DNA of 64,000 nt, taken from Paraburkholderia sediminicola (GTDB lineage Bacteria > Pseudomonadota > Gammaproteobacteria > Burkholderiales > Burkholderiaceae). The position numbers and the translations under genes were made by a program. The notes beneath the pieces were generated by a model, which worked only from the letters and a program-made list of their open reading frames with translations, did no database searches and was not told the origin of the DNA. The stretch covers positions 310,001 through 374,000 of the forward strand of contig NZ_CADIKC010000007.1 of assembly GCF_902859805.1 (NCBI RefSeq), given 5' to 3'. Below are positions 52,458 to 61,534 of the stretch, piece after piece (position 1 is the first letter of the stretch; each line of letters opens with the position of its first letter).

Positions 52458-53666
52458 TCATTCGCCAAGCGCGAGCGCGCGCTTGCGTCGCAACAGCGCA
52501 GAGCCGATCGACACCGCCACGCCGATGCAGCCCATCGCGACCGAAAGCGTCACGATCAGCAAGCCGGTTTGTGCCCGTGCCGAAAACACGCCGACCAGCA
52601 AACCGGCGAGTGGTTGCGTCATGTTGTTCAACAAGATCACCACGCCAGTCGTCTTGCCGTAGTCCTCGGGCGGAATGATTTTCTGCCGCGCGCTGCGGAT
52701 GAAGAGATTGAACATCTTGTCGAAGCCGACAATCAGCAGGAAGCCGAGCGCATAGCCCCAGGGCGCCGCACTCGCACCGGCGATCACGCCGCCGGCACAG
52801 ATTGAAATGAACGCGACGCGGCCGAGTGTCTGCGCGGGCCAGGCGTTACGTGCGATTGTCAGGAGAATCAGCACCGTCGCCACGGCGCCAGCGGTTTGCA
52901 GGCCGGCATAGTAGCGGTTCGATTGCGCGTGAAAGCCGGTCACCATCGCGGCGGATGTCGCGAGCGTCACGCCGATCACGAGGTTTTCGGCAGCGGCGAG
53001 CAGCACGACTTTTTTCAGACCAGGCAGCATCAGCACATGGCGCAGCGCGATGCGCAGGGGCATCGTCCAGTGACCCGGCGCAGCGGGAGGTGGATCGCCG
53101 GCGCGAAAACCGCTGGTGCGTTGCCACAGCAGCAGTGCTCCATCGGCAAGCAGAAACAGCACGCCCGTTGCACCGACCACCCATTCCCAGCGCCACAAGC
53201 CGAGCAGCACTGCGGCCAGCATCGGGCCGAGTACGAAACCCAGCTGGTCGGCCAACTGCGAGTAGGCGAGGACACGCTGGAATTGCTGCGTGCTGAAGAT
53301 TTGCGGCAGCATCACTTCGCGTGCGACCAATCCCTGGCTCGTGAGTACACCGCACAACGCCGATAGCGCGATCAACCAGCCGATGCCGCCAAACAATGCA
53401 TACGCCAGCACGCCGCCGAAACACACCAGTGCCCGTACGGTCTGGCTCACGCGCATCAACTTGAGCGGCGAAATGCGGTCGCACAAGGCGCCGAAGAAAG
53501 GAAAGACCAGGTAGCGCGGCAAGGTTTCGATAAAAAACGCGAGACCTGACCACGAGACCTGGTGCGTCGTCTGAAACACGACGAGAGGGACGAGGAACAG
53601 CAGGACCTGATCGGCAAGACGCGCGACAAACAGCGAGCAGAAGAAAGCCTGATGGTTGACGCGCAC
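52458..53666 (-). CDS. MFS transporter
   Basis: A 402-residue membrane protein with about 12 helices. It starts VRVNHQAFFCSLFVARLADQVLLFLVPLVVF and has the MFS loop motif as FGALCDRISPLKLMRVSQ between helices 2 and 3. The pattern fits the EntS/MFS_3-like exporters of small molecules. The start is GTG at 53666; an ATG eight bases further upstream is in another frame. It follows the VOC gene after 64 bp on the same strand. The substrate is unknown. Confidence 0.85.
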   Translation of the reverse strand: MRVNHQAFFCSLFVARLADQVLLFLVPLVVFQTTHQVSWSGLAFFIETLPRYLVFPFFGALCDRISPLKLMRVSQTVRALVCFGGVLAYALFGGIGWLIALSALCGVLTSQGLVAREVMLPQIFSTQQFQRVLAYSQLADQLGFVLGPMLAAVLLGLWRWEWVVGATGVLFLLADGALLLWQRTSGFRAGDPPPAAPGHWTMPLRIALRHVLMLPGLKKVVLLAAAENLVIGVTLATSAAMVTGFHAQSNRYYAGLQTAGAVATVLILLTIARNAWPAQTLGRVAFISICAGGVIAGASAAPWGYALGFLLIVGFDKMFNLFIRSARQKIIPPEDYGKTTGVVILLNNMTQPLAGLLVGVFSARAQTGLLIVTLSVAMGCIGVAVSIGSALLRRKRALALGE

Positions 53667-53730
53667 CGTTCATGTCCCGCCGTTTATGGGTCGAGACCGA
53701 TCCTATCAAAGATCGAAGGGCGGCGACTTA

Positions 53731-54213
53731 TTACGAGCCGCACTCCGCGCCTTGCATCCCCTGCATGCCTTCCTGAATCTGTTCCGGCGTCAGGTCGCGC
53801 TTGTGCGTGGCGAGCGACCAGCTGTGGCCGAACGGGTCTTTTAACTGGCCGTAGCGGTCCCCCCAGAACATATCGGCAAGCGGCATGGCGACGGTCGCGC
53901 CGGCATCGACAGCCTGCTTGAAACTGGCGTCGACGTCTTCCACGTAATGATGAATCGTGACCGGCGTGCCTTTCAGCGAGTTCGGGCCCAGTGCGTGGTG
54001 GTCGGGCCATTCGTCGGTCAGCATCAGCATGGAGTCGCCGATCTTCAGGCAGGCGTGCATCACTTTGCCGCCCGGCCCGGGCAGGCGGTATTGCTCGACG
54101 GCGTTGAAAGCCTTGGTGTAGAACGCGATGGCTTCCGCGGCGTTGGCGCAAATCAGATACGGAGTAAGCGAGTGCATCCCGTCCGGGATCGGTTTGACAG
54201 CGGGGCTGGACAT
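53731..54213 (-). CDS. VOC (glyoxalase-like, PhnB-type) family protein
   Basis: A 160-residue soluble protein starting MSSPAVKPIPDGMHSLTPYLIC. The two beta-alpha-beta-beta-beta modules typical of the vicinal oxygen chelate fold are visible: IAFYTKAFNAVEQYRLPGPGGKVMHACLKIGDSMLML, and then DVDASFKQAVDAGATVAMPLADMFWGDRYGQLKDPFGHSWSLATH. This PhnB-like subgroup is of unknown activity. ATG at 54213 has AAGGAG upstream. The C-terminus repeats GMQGMQG. Confidence 0.88.
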   Translation of the reverse strand: MSSPAVKPIPDGMHSLTPYLICANAAEAIAFYTKAFNAVEQYRLPGPGGKVMHACLKIGDSMLMLTDEWPDHHALGPNSLKGTPVTIHHYVEDVDASFKQAVDAGATVAMPLADMFWGDRYGQLKDPFGHSWSLATHKRDLTPEQIQEGMQGMQGAECGS

Positions 54214-54376
54214 GACGGCGACTCCTTGAATTAACAGGTTCGTGAGTTGAAAGACCGGCTGCGTAAGCCAGGCCTTCAACGTTACGACGAGTGAGTCGCT
54301 GTTGAATCGACACTCCGGGAAAAATATTTTTAAGCACGCCCGTGCGGTGTGGTGCGGCGCGGTGTGATGTGGTGCG

Positions 54377-56026
54377 TCAGCCGGCCGGATTGTCTTCGTC
54401 TGACGGCGCAGCGGGTGAGGAGGGTGTGGAAGGCGTCGCCGTGCCCTCCGGCGCGCCGAGAATGCTGATCTGGAACGTCGGCGTCGCCGCGAGCGATTGC
54501 AAGGTCGCGTCTTCCGGGATGTGCTCGAACAGCGGCAGGATCACCGAGCCGCCGATCACCGCGCGCCGGCTATTGTCGGCCGGCCGCAAGCCCCACACGT
54601 CCTGGTAGACCACCGGCACGGCCATGCCGTTGCGGGTCGTGTTGCCGATGTACAGCATCACATGGCCGCCGATGTAAATCAGCGTGCGCAACGGTTCACC
54701 GTGCTGGGCGAGGTAGTCGAGCCGTTGCGCCGGCGTCGACGCGGACAGATCGATCATGCGCCCGGCGCTCATCTGCGTCGACGAATGGCGCGGCAGCCAC
54801 ACGCCGAACGCCGCGAAGATGCTTTGCAGTTCCGACGAGCAGTCGTTGTAAAGGCCGCTATTGCCCCAGCCGTACGGCCGGCCGATCAGCGTTTTCATCA
54901 GCATTGCCAGATGCCGCGGAGTGGCGGCAAGCGGCATCGGGGCGATCTGCGTATCGCTCAGTTGGGCGGTGCGGATGATCGCGCGGCCGTCCACATCGCG
55001 GGCCGGGACAAAGAGTTTGCGGGAGGCGGGGGCGTCGGCGGCTTCGCTCGCGGGTTTATTTGCCTGTGCCGCCGGCCGCATGGCGTTGTCTGGAGCGAGC
55101 GGCAGCAGCGTGCCGGCGGGCGCGTCGAAGCGGAACACGCCGCGGCTATCGCGCACCGGCGCCGAGGCGACTATCACGGCGCCCAGCGACTTCGCGGTGG
55201 CCGCGCGCCACGTGTCGACGAAGGTGTCGTCGGTCAGGCCGACGCCTTCTGTGCGCACCCAGCCTTGCACGTCGGGTGTCTGCACGTAGCGCCACGCGCC
55301 GTCGACGCTGCTGCCCAGCACATACAGCGGCGTGCCTGGACGTACGGCCGAGATCTGCAGGTTGTCGAACGGATAGCCTTCGCCGGCAAGGTGGTGATCG
55401 TAGAACGACGGGTCTGTGGTCGGCAGTTCGCGCACCATCAGGTTGCCGGTGGCGATCGCGCGGTGTTCAGGCTGGTAGACGGCCGCCTGCGTGAACTGGC
55501 CGACGTCCATGTTTTGCGCGATGGCGTCGATCCACGCCTTGTCGTGCGGACGGAAATTTTCGCCATAGCCGAGCGCCGCGCCGCTCTTGCCGGTGTTATC
55601 GAACTTGTCGATGCGGCGCTGCTGCAGCGCGACAATGTCCGCGCCTTGCTGGCGATAGACGCGCATCGCCACGTAAGCGGAATTCCACGGCGACGGCGCG
55701 GTAGTGCCGGTGCCGAAATAGCGCGCGTAGAGGGCGCTGAAGTGCGCCTGCTGATCCGCGGGACTCAGGAACGGCCGGTCGTAGCCGGGGCTGTCCGGTT
55801 CGAGCCAGTGATCGACGTTCTGGTCGTAATTGGCGATCGGGAACAGCGCGACCGTGTCGACGCTCGCATGGACCTCGCGGGTCGGCGATGGATTGCTGCA
55901 GGCGGCGAAGGTAGCGGCGGCTGCGAGCGCGGCGCATAGCGTGGCGGCACGGCGGGCGTGCGGCAAGCGTGCAGCAACGTGGGCGGCCAGGCGTGCGGCA
56001 AAGCGGGGCAGGACGGCGACAGGCAT
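54377..56026 (-). CDS. NlpC/P60 family lipoprotein with SH3 domains
   Basis: A 549-residue exported protein. The signal region (TLCAALAAAATFAACSNP) ends in a lipobox-like AAC. A long N-terminal region of unknown fold is followed by SH3-like segments (GTPLYVLGSSVDGAWRYVQTPDVQGWV). The C-terminal NlpC/P60 domain has the nucleophile in YNDCSSELQSIFAAFG, the His in GGHVMLYIGN and a preceding RPYGWG. These enzymes cut peptidoglycan peptides. The tail is Pro/Ser/Thr rich. An in-frame start at 56104 gives an implausible leader, so ATG at 56026 is used. Confidence 0.9.
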   Translation of the reverse strand: MPVAVLPRFAARLAAHVAARLPHARRAATLCAALAAAATFAACSNPSPTREVHASVDTVALFPIANYDQNVDHWLEPDSPGYDRPFLSPADQQAHFSALYARYFGTGTTAPSPWNSAYVAMRVYRQQGADIVALQQRRIDKFDNTGKSGAALGYGENFRPHDKAWIDAIAQNMDVGQFTQAAVYQPEHRAIATGNLMVRELPTTDPSFYDHHLAGEGYPFDNLQISAVRPGTPLYVLGSSVDGAWRYVQTPDVQGWVRTEGVGLTDDTFVDTWRAATAKSLGAVIVASAPVRDSRGVFRFDAPAGTLLPLAPDNAMRPAAQANKPASEAADAPASRKLFVPARDVDGRAIIRTAQLSDTQIAPMPLAATPRHLAMLMKTLIGRPYGWGNSGLYNDCSSELQSIFAAFGVWLPRHSSTQMSAGRMIDLSASTPAQRLDYLAQHGEPLRTLIYIGGHVMLYIGNTTRNGMAVPVVYQDVWGLRPADNSRRAVIGGSVILPLFEHIPEDATLQSLAATPTFQISILGAPEGTATPSTPSSPAAPSDEDNPAG

Positions 56027-56257
56027 GGAGTTCGACGGTGATGGTCCAAGGGCACGATGATACGGTGTCGCGACGGGCGCGGCGCTATGAGTGTATTTAC
56101 ACAACGCTTATGTGGTTTCATTGGGGTTCGAATCGTCAATAGCGGCTGTGCCATACCGCACTTCACGCGCAAGCGACCGCACAGGCCGGGCGTTTCTTTA
56201 CACTCGACACATCGCCTCGAAGCACCTTTTACGAGGCTCCACAACCAGGAGAACAAC

Positions 56258-56680
56258 ATGCAAACCAGCGCACGCAATCATTTCGCCGGCGAAGTCGCCG
56301 AAGTCAAACACGGTGCCGTGAACGACGAAGTCACGTTGCGCACACCGGACGGTCTCGAGATCGTCGCGATCATTACGCACGGCAGCGCGACGTCGCTCGG
56401 CCTCGCTGCCGGCAAGAAGGCTTTTGCGCTGGTCAAGGCGTCGTCGGTGATCGTGATGGTCGACGTGGCGAAGAGCCAGGTGTCGGCACGCAATTGCATC
56501 GCCGGTACGGTGTCGGCAGTCACCAAGGGCGCGGTGAATTCGGAAGTGACCATCAGCGCGGGCGGCGCGCAGATCGCTGCGATCATCACCAATGAAAGCG
56601 TCGACCGCCTCGGCCTCGCGAGCGGCAAAGCGGCGACGGCGATCTTCAAGGCATCGAGCGTGATCATCGGCGTCGAATAA
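56258..56680 (+). CDS. di-Mop (TOBE) molybdate-binding protein
   Basis: A 140-residue protein made of two Mop/TOBE repeats of about 68 residues: SARNHFAGEVAEVKHGAVNDEVTL to SSVIVMVD, and SARNCIAGTVSAVTKGAVNSEVTI to SSVIIGVE. Such di-Mop proteins bind molybdate or tungstate oligomerically in the cytoplasm as storage or sensing proteins. ATG at 56258 has GGAG upstream; the longer in-frame start at 56057 was rejected. There are no other molybdenum genes nearby. Confidence 0.93.
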   Translation: MQTSARNHFAGEVAEVKHGAVNDEVTLRTPDGLEIVAIITHGSATSLGLAAGKKAFALVKASSVIVMVDVAKSQVSARNCIAGTVSAVTKGAVNSEVTISAGGAQIAAIITNESVDRLGLASGKAATAIFKASSVIIGVE

Positions 56681-56857
56681 CAATCGACGCACGGCGTTGT
56701 TCGCAGGCTTGACGTCTGGACAACGCCATCTGGGCGCACGTAGATCGAACGGAAAGAGGGCGGCATGCTCCGAGGGGCGTGCCGTGAAGGAAACGGCGGC
56801 TTGATTTAAACTGCACGCCTCGCTGTTTCTCTTTCCGCTTTCATTACGGACGCCGTC

Positions 56858-57358
56858 ATGTTCGAAGTCTCCTCCGCCTCGCATCTCCCCAAAGCCGCGC
56901 ACTACGAAGAACTGGTCGCCCAGGCGCGCTCGCTGCTCGCCGGCGAAACCGACTGGATCGCCAACGCCGCGAATTTCTCCGCGTTCGTATTCCATTCCCT
57001 GAGCGATCTGAACTGGGCCGGTTTCTACTTCCACGACGGCCGCGAACTGGTGGTCGGACCCTTCCAGGGCAAGCCCGCTTGCGTGCGCATTGCGCTCGGC
57101 AAGGGCGTGTGCGGCACGGCAGCGCAAACCCGTCAGACGCAAGTGGTGCGCGACGTGCATGAATTCCCTGGTCATATCGCCTGCGATTCGGCGTCGCAAT
57201 CGGAAATCGTCGTGCCGCTCGTCGCACCGGACGGCACGCTGATCGGCGTGTGGGATGTCGACAGTCCGGTCGTCGCGCGCTTCGATGAAGAAGACGCGAA
57301 GGGCATGGAAGCGCTGTGCGCGGTGTTTATCGAAGCCGCGCTTCCGCGCGCAGCCTAG
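56858..57358 (+). CDS. msrC: free methionine-(R)-sulfoxide reductase (GAF domain)
   Basis: A 166-residue single-GAF protein that reduces free Met-R-sulfoxide. Three cysteines, C75 (KPACVRI), C85 (GKGVCGTA) and C109 (HIACDSASQSEIVVP), have the same spacing (10 and 24) as the catalytic and resolving cysteines in the E. coli enzyme. The surrounding GAF motifs NWAGFYFHDGRELVVGPFQG and VVPLVAPDGTLIGVWDVDSP agree. It is monocistronic in appearance. Confidence 0.95.
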   Translation: MFEVSSASHLPKAAHYEELVAQARSLLAGETDWIANAANFSAFVFHSLSDLNWAGFYFHDGRELVVGPFQGKPACVRIALGKGVCGTAAQTRQTQVVRDVHEFPGHIACDSASQSEIVVPLVAPDGTLIGVWDVDSPVVARFDEEDAKGMEALCAVFIEAALPRAA

Positions 57359-57399
57359 GCGTTTCAGTCAGCGCTGATCCAATGGTGCGGCGGCACCCT

Positions 57400-57430
57400 A
57401 TGCATTTTCATACATAGACTAGATGCATTT
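57400..57430. promoter_or_regulatory. direct repeat ATGCATTT upstream of the oxygenase operon
   Basis: ATGCATTT occurs at 57400-57407 and again at 57423-57430, 23 bp apart and about two helical turns. The pair lies about 100-130 bp before the Rieske oxygenase start in an AT-richer patch. It may be an activator or repressor site. Confidence 0.35.
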
Positions 57431-57530
57431 CAGGGGATGGGTCGGCGGACCTCATCCCGCTATCGTTCTCTCCACGCGCTCAGGAAAACACATGAGCGCG
57501 ACGAACCCCCACCAGGTTTTGGAGACACGC

Positions 57531-58607
57531 ATGAGTTCCGCCGCCGCTACTGCCACCGCCGCCACCACCAGGCCGCTGACGTTCCAACGTTCCCCCGCTT
57601 TACCCCGCAATTGCACCTTCGATAGCCACGACTGGGAGATTCTCAGCCGCTACTGGCATCCGGTAGCGTTCGCCGCCGAGGTGACCGACAAACCCATCAG
57701 CGTGACGCTGCTTGACGAGCCTCTGGTCGTATTCCGCTCGAATGGCCAACTGGTGAGCGCGCGCGATATCTGTCCGCATCGCGGCGCGCCGCTCAGCCAG
57801 GGGTGGGTCGATAACGGCAATATCGTGTGCCCGTATCACGGCCTCGCGTACGGCAATGACGGCAAGTGCAAACACATTCCGTCGCAAACGGATGGCCCGA
57901 TTCCCGAGCGCCTGCATCTCGTCACGTATGCGACGCAGGAAGCGTATGGTCTCGTGTGGGTCTCGCTGGGTGGCGGCACCGAAGCGTTACCCGCGTTTCC
58001 CAACTGGGACGATCCCGACTTCCAGCAGATCCTGCCGCCCTCGATCGACATCAACGCTTCCGCGGGACGTCAGACTGAAGGCTTCATCGACGTCGCGCAT
58101 TTTGCGTGGATTCACCACGACAGTTTTGCCGACCGGCATAACCCGGTGGTGCCGCAGTATTCGGTCGAGCGGCGCGAACGCGGCATGCACGCGGAGTACG
58201 TGAGCACGGTCAGCAACTTCCCGAAATCGATGCAGCATCGCGCGCCTGAGGGTTATCTGTGGCACCGCTTCTTCGACGTGGATGTGCCGTTCTTTGCGCG
58301 CCTGACCGTGCACTTTCCCGAAAACGGCCGCCTGTCGATCCTGAATGCCGCGAGCCCGGTGTCCGCGCGCAAGACGCGTCTGTTCGTGCCAATCGTGCGC
58401 AACTTCGATAAGGATTTGCCGCTCGAGGACGTCTACGCGTTCAACCGTCAGGTGTTCGAAGAAGATCGTGCGATCGTCGAACAGCAGCGCCCGGAAGATC
58501 TGCCGATCGACCGCGCGGCGGAAGCGCCGATTCTCGCCGACCGTTCGTCGGGCGCCTACCGTCGGGCGTTGGCCGAGATTGGCCTCGGCCAGGCTTATGT
58601 GCGCTAG
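57531..58607 (+). CDS. Rieske non-heme iron oxygenase, alpha subunit
   Basis: A 358-residue oxygenase of the phthalate/vanillate-type (class IA-like) group. The Rieske [2Fe-2S] site is CPHRGAPLSQG...CPYHG, with C-x-H and C-x2-H about 17 apart. The catalytic mononuclear iron site is FIDVAHFAWIHHDSF. It has no beta subunit gene. The start at 57531 has GGAG at the right spacing; ATG at 57492 is an alternative. The next genes encode a rubredoxin and an FAD-dependent reductase, so the electron donor is probably the rubredoxin rather than a 2Fe-2S ferredoxin. The substrate is unknown. Confidence 0.93.
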   Translation: MSSAAATATAATTRPLTFQRSPALPRNCTFDSHDWEILSRYWHPVAFAAEVTDKPISVTLLDEPLVVFRSNGQLVSARDICPHRGAPLSQGWVDNGNIVCPYHGLAYGNDGKCKHIPSQTDGPIPERLHLVTYATQEAYGLVWVSLGGGTEALPAFPNWDDPDFQQILPPSIDINASAGRQTEGFIDVAHFAWIHHDSFADRHNPVVPQYSVERRERGMHAEYVSTVSNFPKSMQHRAPEGYLWHRFFDVDVPFFARLTVHFPENGRLSILNAASPVSARKTRLFVPIVRNFDKDLPLEDVYAFNRQVFEEDRAIVEQQRPEDLPIDRAAEAPILADRSSGAYRRALAEIGLGQAYVR

Positions 58608-58623
58608 TTCGCGGCGCGGGCTC

Positions 58624-58651
58624 GTGATGGGTGATGGGTGATTGGTGATTC
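58624..58651. repeat. 7-bp tandem repeat GTGATGG, four copies
   Basis: GTGATGG, GTGATGG, GTGATTG and GTGATTC lie between the oxygenase stop and the rubredoxin start, just upstream of its ribosome site. Copy number could affect translation of the rubredoxin. Confidence 0.85.
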
Positions 58652-58663
58652 GGGAGAGAAGTC

Positions 58664-58831
58664 ATGAAAGTATGGGAATGCGTGATCTGCGGCTTTCGCT
58701 ATGACGAAGCGCTGGGTCTGCCGGAAGCCGGCATTGCGCCGGGCACGCGCTGGGAAGATGTACCGGACGACTGGTTGTGCCCGGACTGCGCGACCGGCAA
58801 ACACGACTTTGAAATGCAGGTGATCGCATGA
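58664..58831 (+). CDS. rubredoxin
   Basis: A 55-residue protein, too short to be found by a length filter. It starts MKVWECVICGFRYDEALG and contains the two Cys pairs CVICG and CPDC that bind one iron. The GIAPGTRWEDVPDDWLCPDC stretch is diagnostic of rubredoxin. It has GGGAG upstream of ATG at 58664. Its TGA overlaps the ATG of the next gene (ATGA), so the two are translationally coupled. It most likely carries electrons from the reductase to the oxygenase. Confidence 0.95.
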   Translation: MKVWECVICGFRYDEALGLPEAGIAPGTRWEDVPDDWLCPDCATGKHDFEMQVIA

Positions 58832-60024
58832 CGGCCGCTCAGCATGAGGGCAAAGGCAAAGAATCGCCGGTGGTGATCGTCGGTACGGGCATGGCGGGCT
58901 ATACGGTTGCGCGCGAACTGCGCAAGCTCGATAGCACGGTGCCGATCGTGATGATCAGCCGCGACGACGGCAGCTTCTATTCGAAGCCGATGTTGTCGAA
59001 TGCACTGGCGATGAAGAAAGAGCCGCAGGCGTTGGCGAGTTTCGACGCCATGGCGATGGCGGCGCAGCTGGGCGCGTGGATTCGCGTCAATCAGCGTGTG
59101 GAGCGCATTTTGCCGGCCGAGCATACGCTGGTGGTCGACAATGCGTTGCTCGGCTACAGCAAGCTGGTGCTGGCTACGGGCGCGGACCCGCGGCGTCTGA
59201 AGGTGGCGGGCGATGGCGCGGCCGACGTGATGTCGATCAACGACCTCGGCGATTACGCGCGCTTCAGGTTGGCGCTCACGCGTTGCCGCTCGGTGGCGAT
59301 TCTGGGCGCGGGTCTGATCGGCTGCGAGTTTGCCAACGATCTGGCCGCCGCTGGTTATGCGGTCAACCTGATCGATCCGGCTTCGACGCCGCTGGCCCGC
59401 CTGCTTCCGCAAGACGTGGGCGAGATTTTCGCCCGCGCGCTTGACGATGGCGGTATCCGTTTTCATCCTGGCCGCAGTGTGGATCGTATCGACCGCTTGT
59501 CGGACGGCTACCGGCTGACGTTCGCCGACGGTGAGCCGATCGTCGCGGATCTTGTTGTCTCGGCGGTCGGCCTCGTGCCGCGTACGGCCTTGGCTGCTGC
59601 TGCGGGTCTCGAGATCGATCAGGGCATTCGAACCGATGCGTGGTGCCGCACCAGTGCACCCGATATCTACGCACTCGGAGACTGTGCCGCGATCGACGGC
59701 AAGGTGCAGCCGTATGTTCTGCCGATCATGCACGCCGCGCGAGCGCTTGCGCGCACCCTGGCCGGGCAGCCGACGCGCGTTGCCTTTCCGGTGATGCCGA
59801 TTACCGTGAAGACGCCCGCGAGTCCTGCCGTCGTCGTGACGCCCGAGGGCGAGGGCGCGTGGTCGATCGAAACCGCCGGCGATGCCGCGAAACACGCGGC
59901 GCGCGCCGTGTGCCGGCATGCCACCAGCGAGCGTCCGTTGGGCTTCGCCTTGCTCGGCGCAGCGATCGAGGGCAAGGCCGCCTTGATCAAGGCCATGACA
60001 GAGGGGCCAATGGCGACTAGCTGA
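58828..60024 (+). CDS. FAD-dependent NAD(P)H:rubredoxin reductase-like protein
   Basis: A 398-residue flavoprotein. The FAD-binding fold is VVIVGTGMAGYTVARELR, the NAD(P) fold VAILGAGLIGCEFANDLAAAG, and the C-terminal FAD motif IYALGDCAAIDG. The domain order and the short C-terminus fit AlkT-type rubredoxin reductases (oxidoreductase class I). It overlaps the rubredoxin gene by four bases, so coupling of the two redox partners is expected. The operon ends at a strong terminator. Confidence 0.94.
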   Translation: MTAAQHEGKGKESPVVIVGTGMAGYTVARELRKLDSTVPIVMISRDDGSFYSKPMLSNALAMKKEPQALASFDAMAMAAQLGAWIRVNQRVERILPAEHTLVVDNALLGYSKLVLATGADPRRLKVAGDGAADVMSINDLGDYARFRLALTRCRSVAILGAGLIGCEFANDLAAAGYAVNLIDPASTPLARLLPQDVGEIFARALDDGGIRFHPGRSVDRIDRLSDGYRLTFADGEPIVADLVVSAVGLVPRTALAAAAGLEIDQGIRTDAWCRTSAPDIYALGDCAAIDGKVQPYVLPIMHAARALARTLAGQPTRVAFPVMPITVKTPASPAVVVTPEGEGAWSIETAGDAAKHAARAVCRHATSERPLGFALLGAAIEGKAALIKAMTEGPMATS

Positions 60025-60117
60025 CCCATAACAATGTTCCGTCTGACCGACCTCACTTTGTGATCGCTCGGTGTTTTAAGGGCCTGTCACCTGCAACACA
60101 TCCGATGATCGCATTTG

Positions 60118-60147
60118 CGCCGCAAGCTCTGCTTGCGGCGTTTTTTT
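60118..60147 (+). terminator. rho-independent terminator of the oxygenase operon
   Basis: A perfect 10-bp stem (CGCCGCAAGC and its complement) with a TCT loop spans 60118-60140, followed by seven T residues. It separates the operon from the convergent LysR gene. Confidence 0.92.
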
Positions 60148-60183
60148 ATCTGCGTGAAAGAGGTGCGTGCCGGTGGCGAACGC

Positions 60184-61104
60184 TTAGGAAACCAGATCTT
60201 TCGCGACGTTGGCGATCAGCCTGCGCAGCCAGATCGCGGCGACGCTGCGATGCGTGCGGTCGTGCCAGAGTTGATAGTAGGTGAGCGCCTGCGGCTCGCC
60301 GGGAATCGGCTCGATACGCAGCGGCAGCATCCTGGTGTAGTGCGTGGCGAGCGCACGCGTGGTCGTGAACAGCAGATTCGAGCGCGCTAAAACATAGGGC
60401 GCCATGCCGAAGTAAGGCAGCGTCGTAGTGACGGTGCGCGATAGGCCATTACGCGCGAGTTCGACGTCGACCGTGCCCCACGACGTCGTGTTGTACGTCA
60501 TTACGGCCAGATGTTCGGCCTCTTCGTAGACGGGCTTGCTAAGCCGCCCCGGCTTGATGGGATGGCCGTTGCGCATCAGGCACACCAGTTCGTCCTTGCA
60601 CAGCGGCTGCAAATGCAGATGCTCCGGCGGCGTACGCCAGTTGCCAATCACCAGATCGAGAAAGCCGCTTTCGAGGCCGTGTTCGTAGCCGCCGTCCACC
60701 ATCATCAGATGCCGGAACTCGAGCTTCGCACCGGGCGCTTCGCGATGAAACGCATCGACCACGGCGGGGACGAAGAACGCATCGAGATAATCCGGCGAGC
60801 CGATCCGAAAGGTCTGGCTGGTGGTGGCCGGATTGAACGACGTGGTGGGATGCAGAATGGCCGCGATACTGTTCAGCGCCTGCGCCGTGGGTTCGATCAG
60901 CGTGAGTGCGTGCGCGGTGAGAACCATCCGGCTGCCGCTGCGCACGAGCAGCGGATCGCCGGTCATGTCGCGCAGTTTGCGCAGCGCCACGCTGACGGTC
61001 GGCTGCGATTGTCCGAGCAACGTTGCGGTGCGCGAGACGCTCGATTCGGTCAGTAGCGTGTGCAGCACCTTGAGAAGGTGCGAATCGATGACTTCCTTGG
61101 ACAT
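60184..61104 (-). CDS. LysR family transcriptional regulator
   Basis: A 306-residue LTTR. The N-terminal winged helix is LLKVLHTLLTESSVSRTATLLGQSQPTVSVALRKLRDMTGDPLLVRSG. The C-terminal effector domain starts FRIGSPDYLDAFFVPAVVDAFH. ATG at 61104 is where the helix-turn-helix aligns; the in-frame start at 61254 adds 50 residues of unrelated leader. It is convergent with the Rieske operon and divergent from the PAS-GGDEF-EAL gene. The closest target could be the oxygenase operon, but the arrangement is not the usual divergent one. Confidence 0.93.
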   Translation of the reverse strand: MSKEVIDSHLLKVLHTLLTESSVSRTATLLGQSQPTVSVALRKLRDMTGDPLLVRSGSRMVLTAHALTLIEPTAQALNSIAAILHPTTSFNPATTSQTFRIGSPDYLDAFFVPAVVDAFHREAPGAKLEFRHLMMVDGGYEHGLESGFLDLVIGNWRTPPEHLHLQPLCKDELVCLMRNGHPIKPGRLSKPVYEEAEHLAVMTYNTTSWGTVDVELARNGLSRTVTTTLPYFGMAPYVLARSNLLFTTTRALATHYTRMLPLRIEPIPGEPQALTYYQLWHDRTHRSVAAIWLRRLIANVAKDLVS

Positions 61105-61534
61105 GAAAAACGGGACCCTGTTTCGTGCGGATCCATGCAGTGGGGCAGTGTTTTTGTCGAAGGATCGCGAGCGAAATATATCGGTGGATATAACGGTAGT
61201 CAATCCGGCGAAGCCCTGTGGGAAGGCGTCGAAAGCCGGTGTACGTTGAGTCATGGGGCGCGGAGTATCCCGGTAATAGCGGGCGCTTTATGATGTGCGC
61301 GATGACGGGCGTGCCGCTGCCGGAATCGGGGAATACACCGAGGGAAACGATTGCCGCGGGGAACGTGCGGCCGATGCGGTGGACCCGGCCAGGAAAGCCG
61401 CTATCATACGAACGTTACCCGGCGGATCGGACCGAAACCGCCGGATTTGCCGGTTGCACGGTGCGCGTCAGGAAGAACGCTCATCCGCTTTCCTCATTCG
61501 CTTTTAATATCCAGGAAATTCAAAGGCCGGCGCG
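61105..61534. other. 430-bp divergent spacer between LysR and the PAS-GGDEF-EAL gene
   Basis: No convincing gene. It contains an AT-rich dyad at 61177-61192 (listed separately) and, before the second gene, a TTTTAATAT-type patch near 61503 that could be a -10 region. Confidence 0.5.
61177..61192. promoter_or_regulatory. dyad TATATC-N4-GATATA, candidate LysR operator
   Basis: A perfect 6-bp inverted repeat with a 4-nt centre lies about 75 bp upstream of the LysR start. LysR-type regulators commonly bind such AT-rich dyads (T-N11-A class) and repress themselves. Confidence 0.4.
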
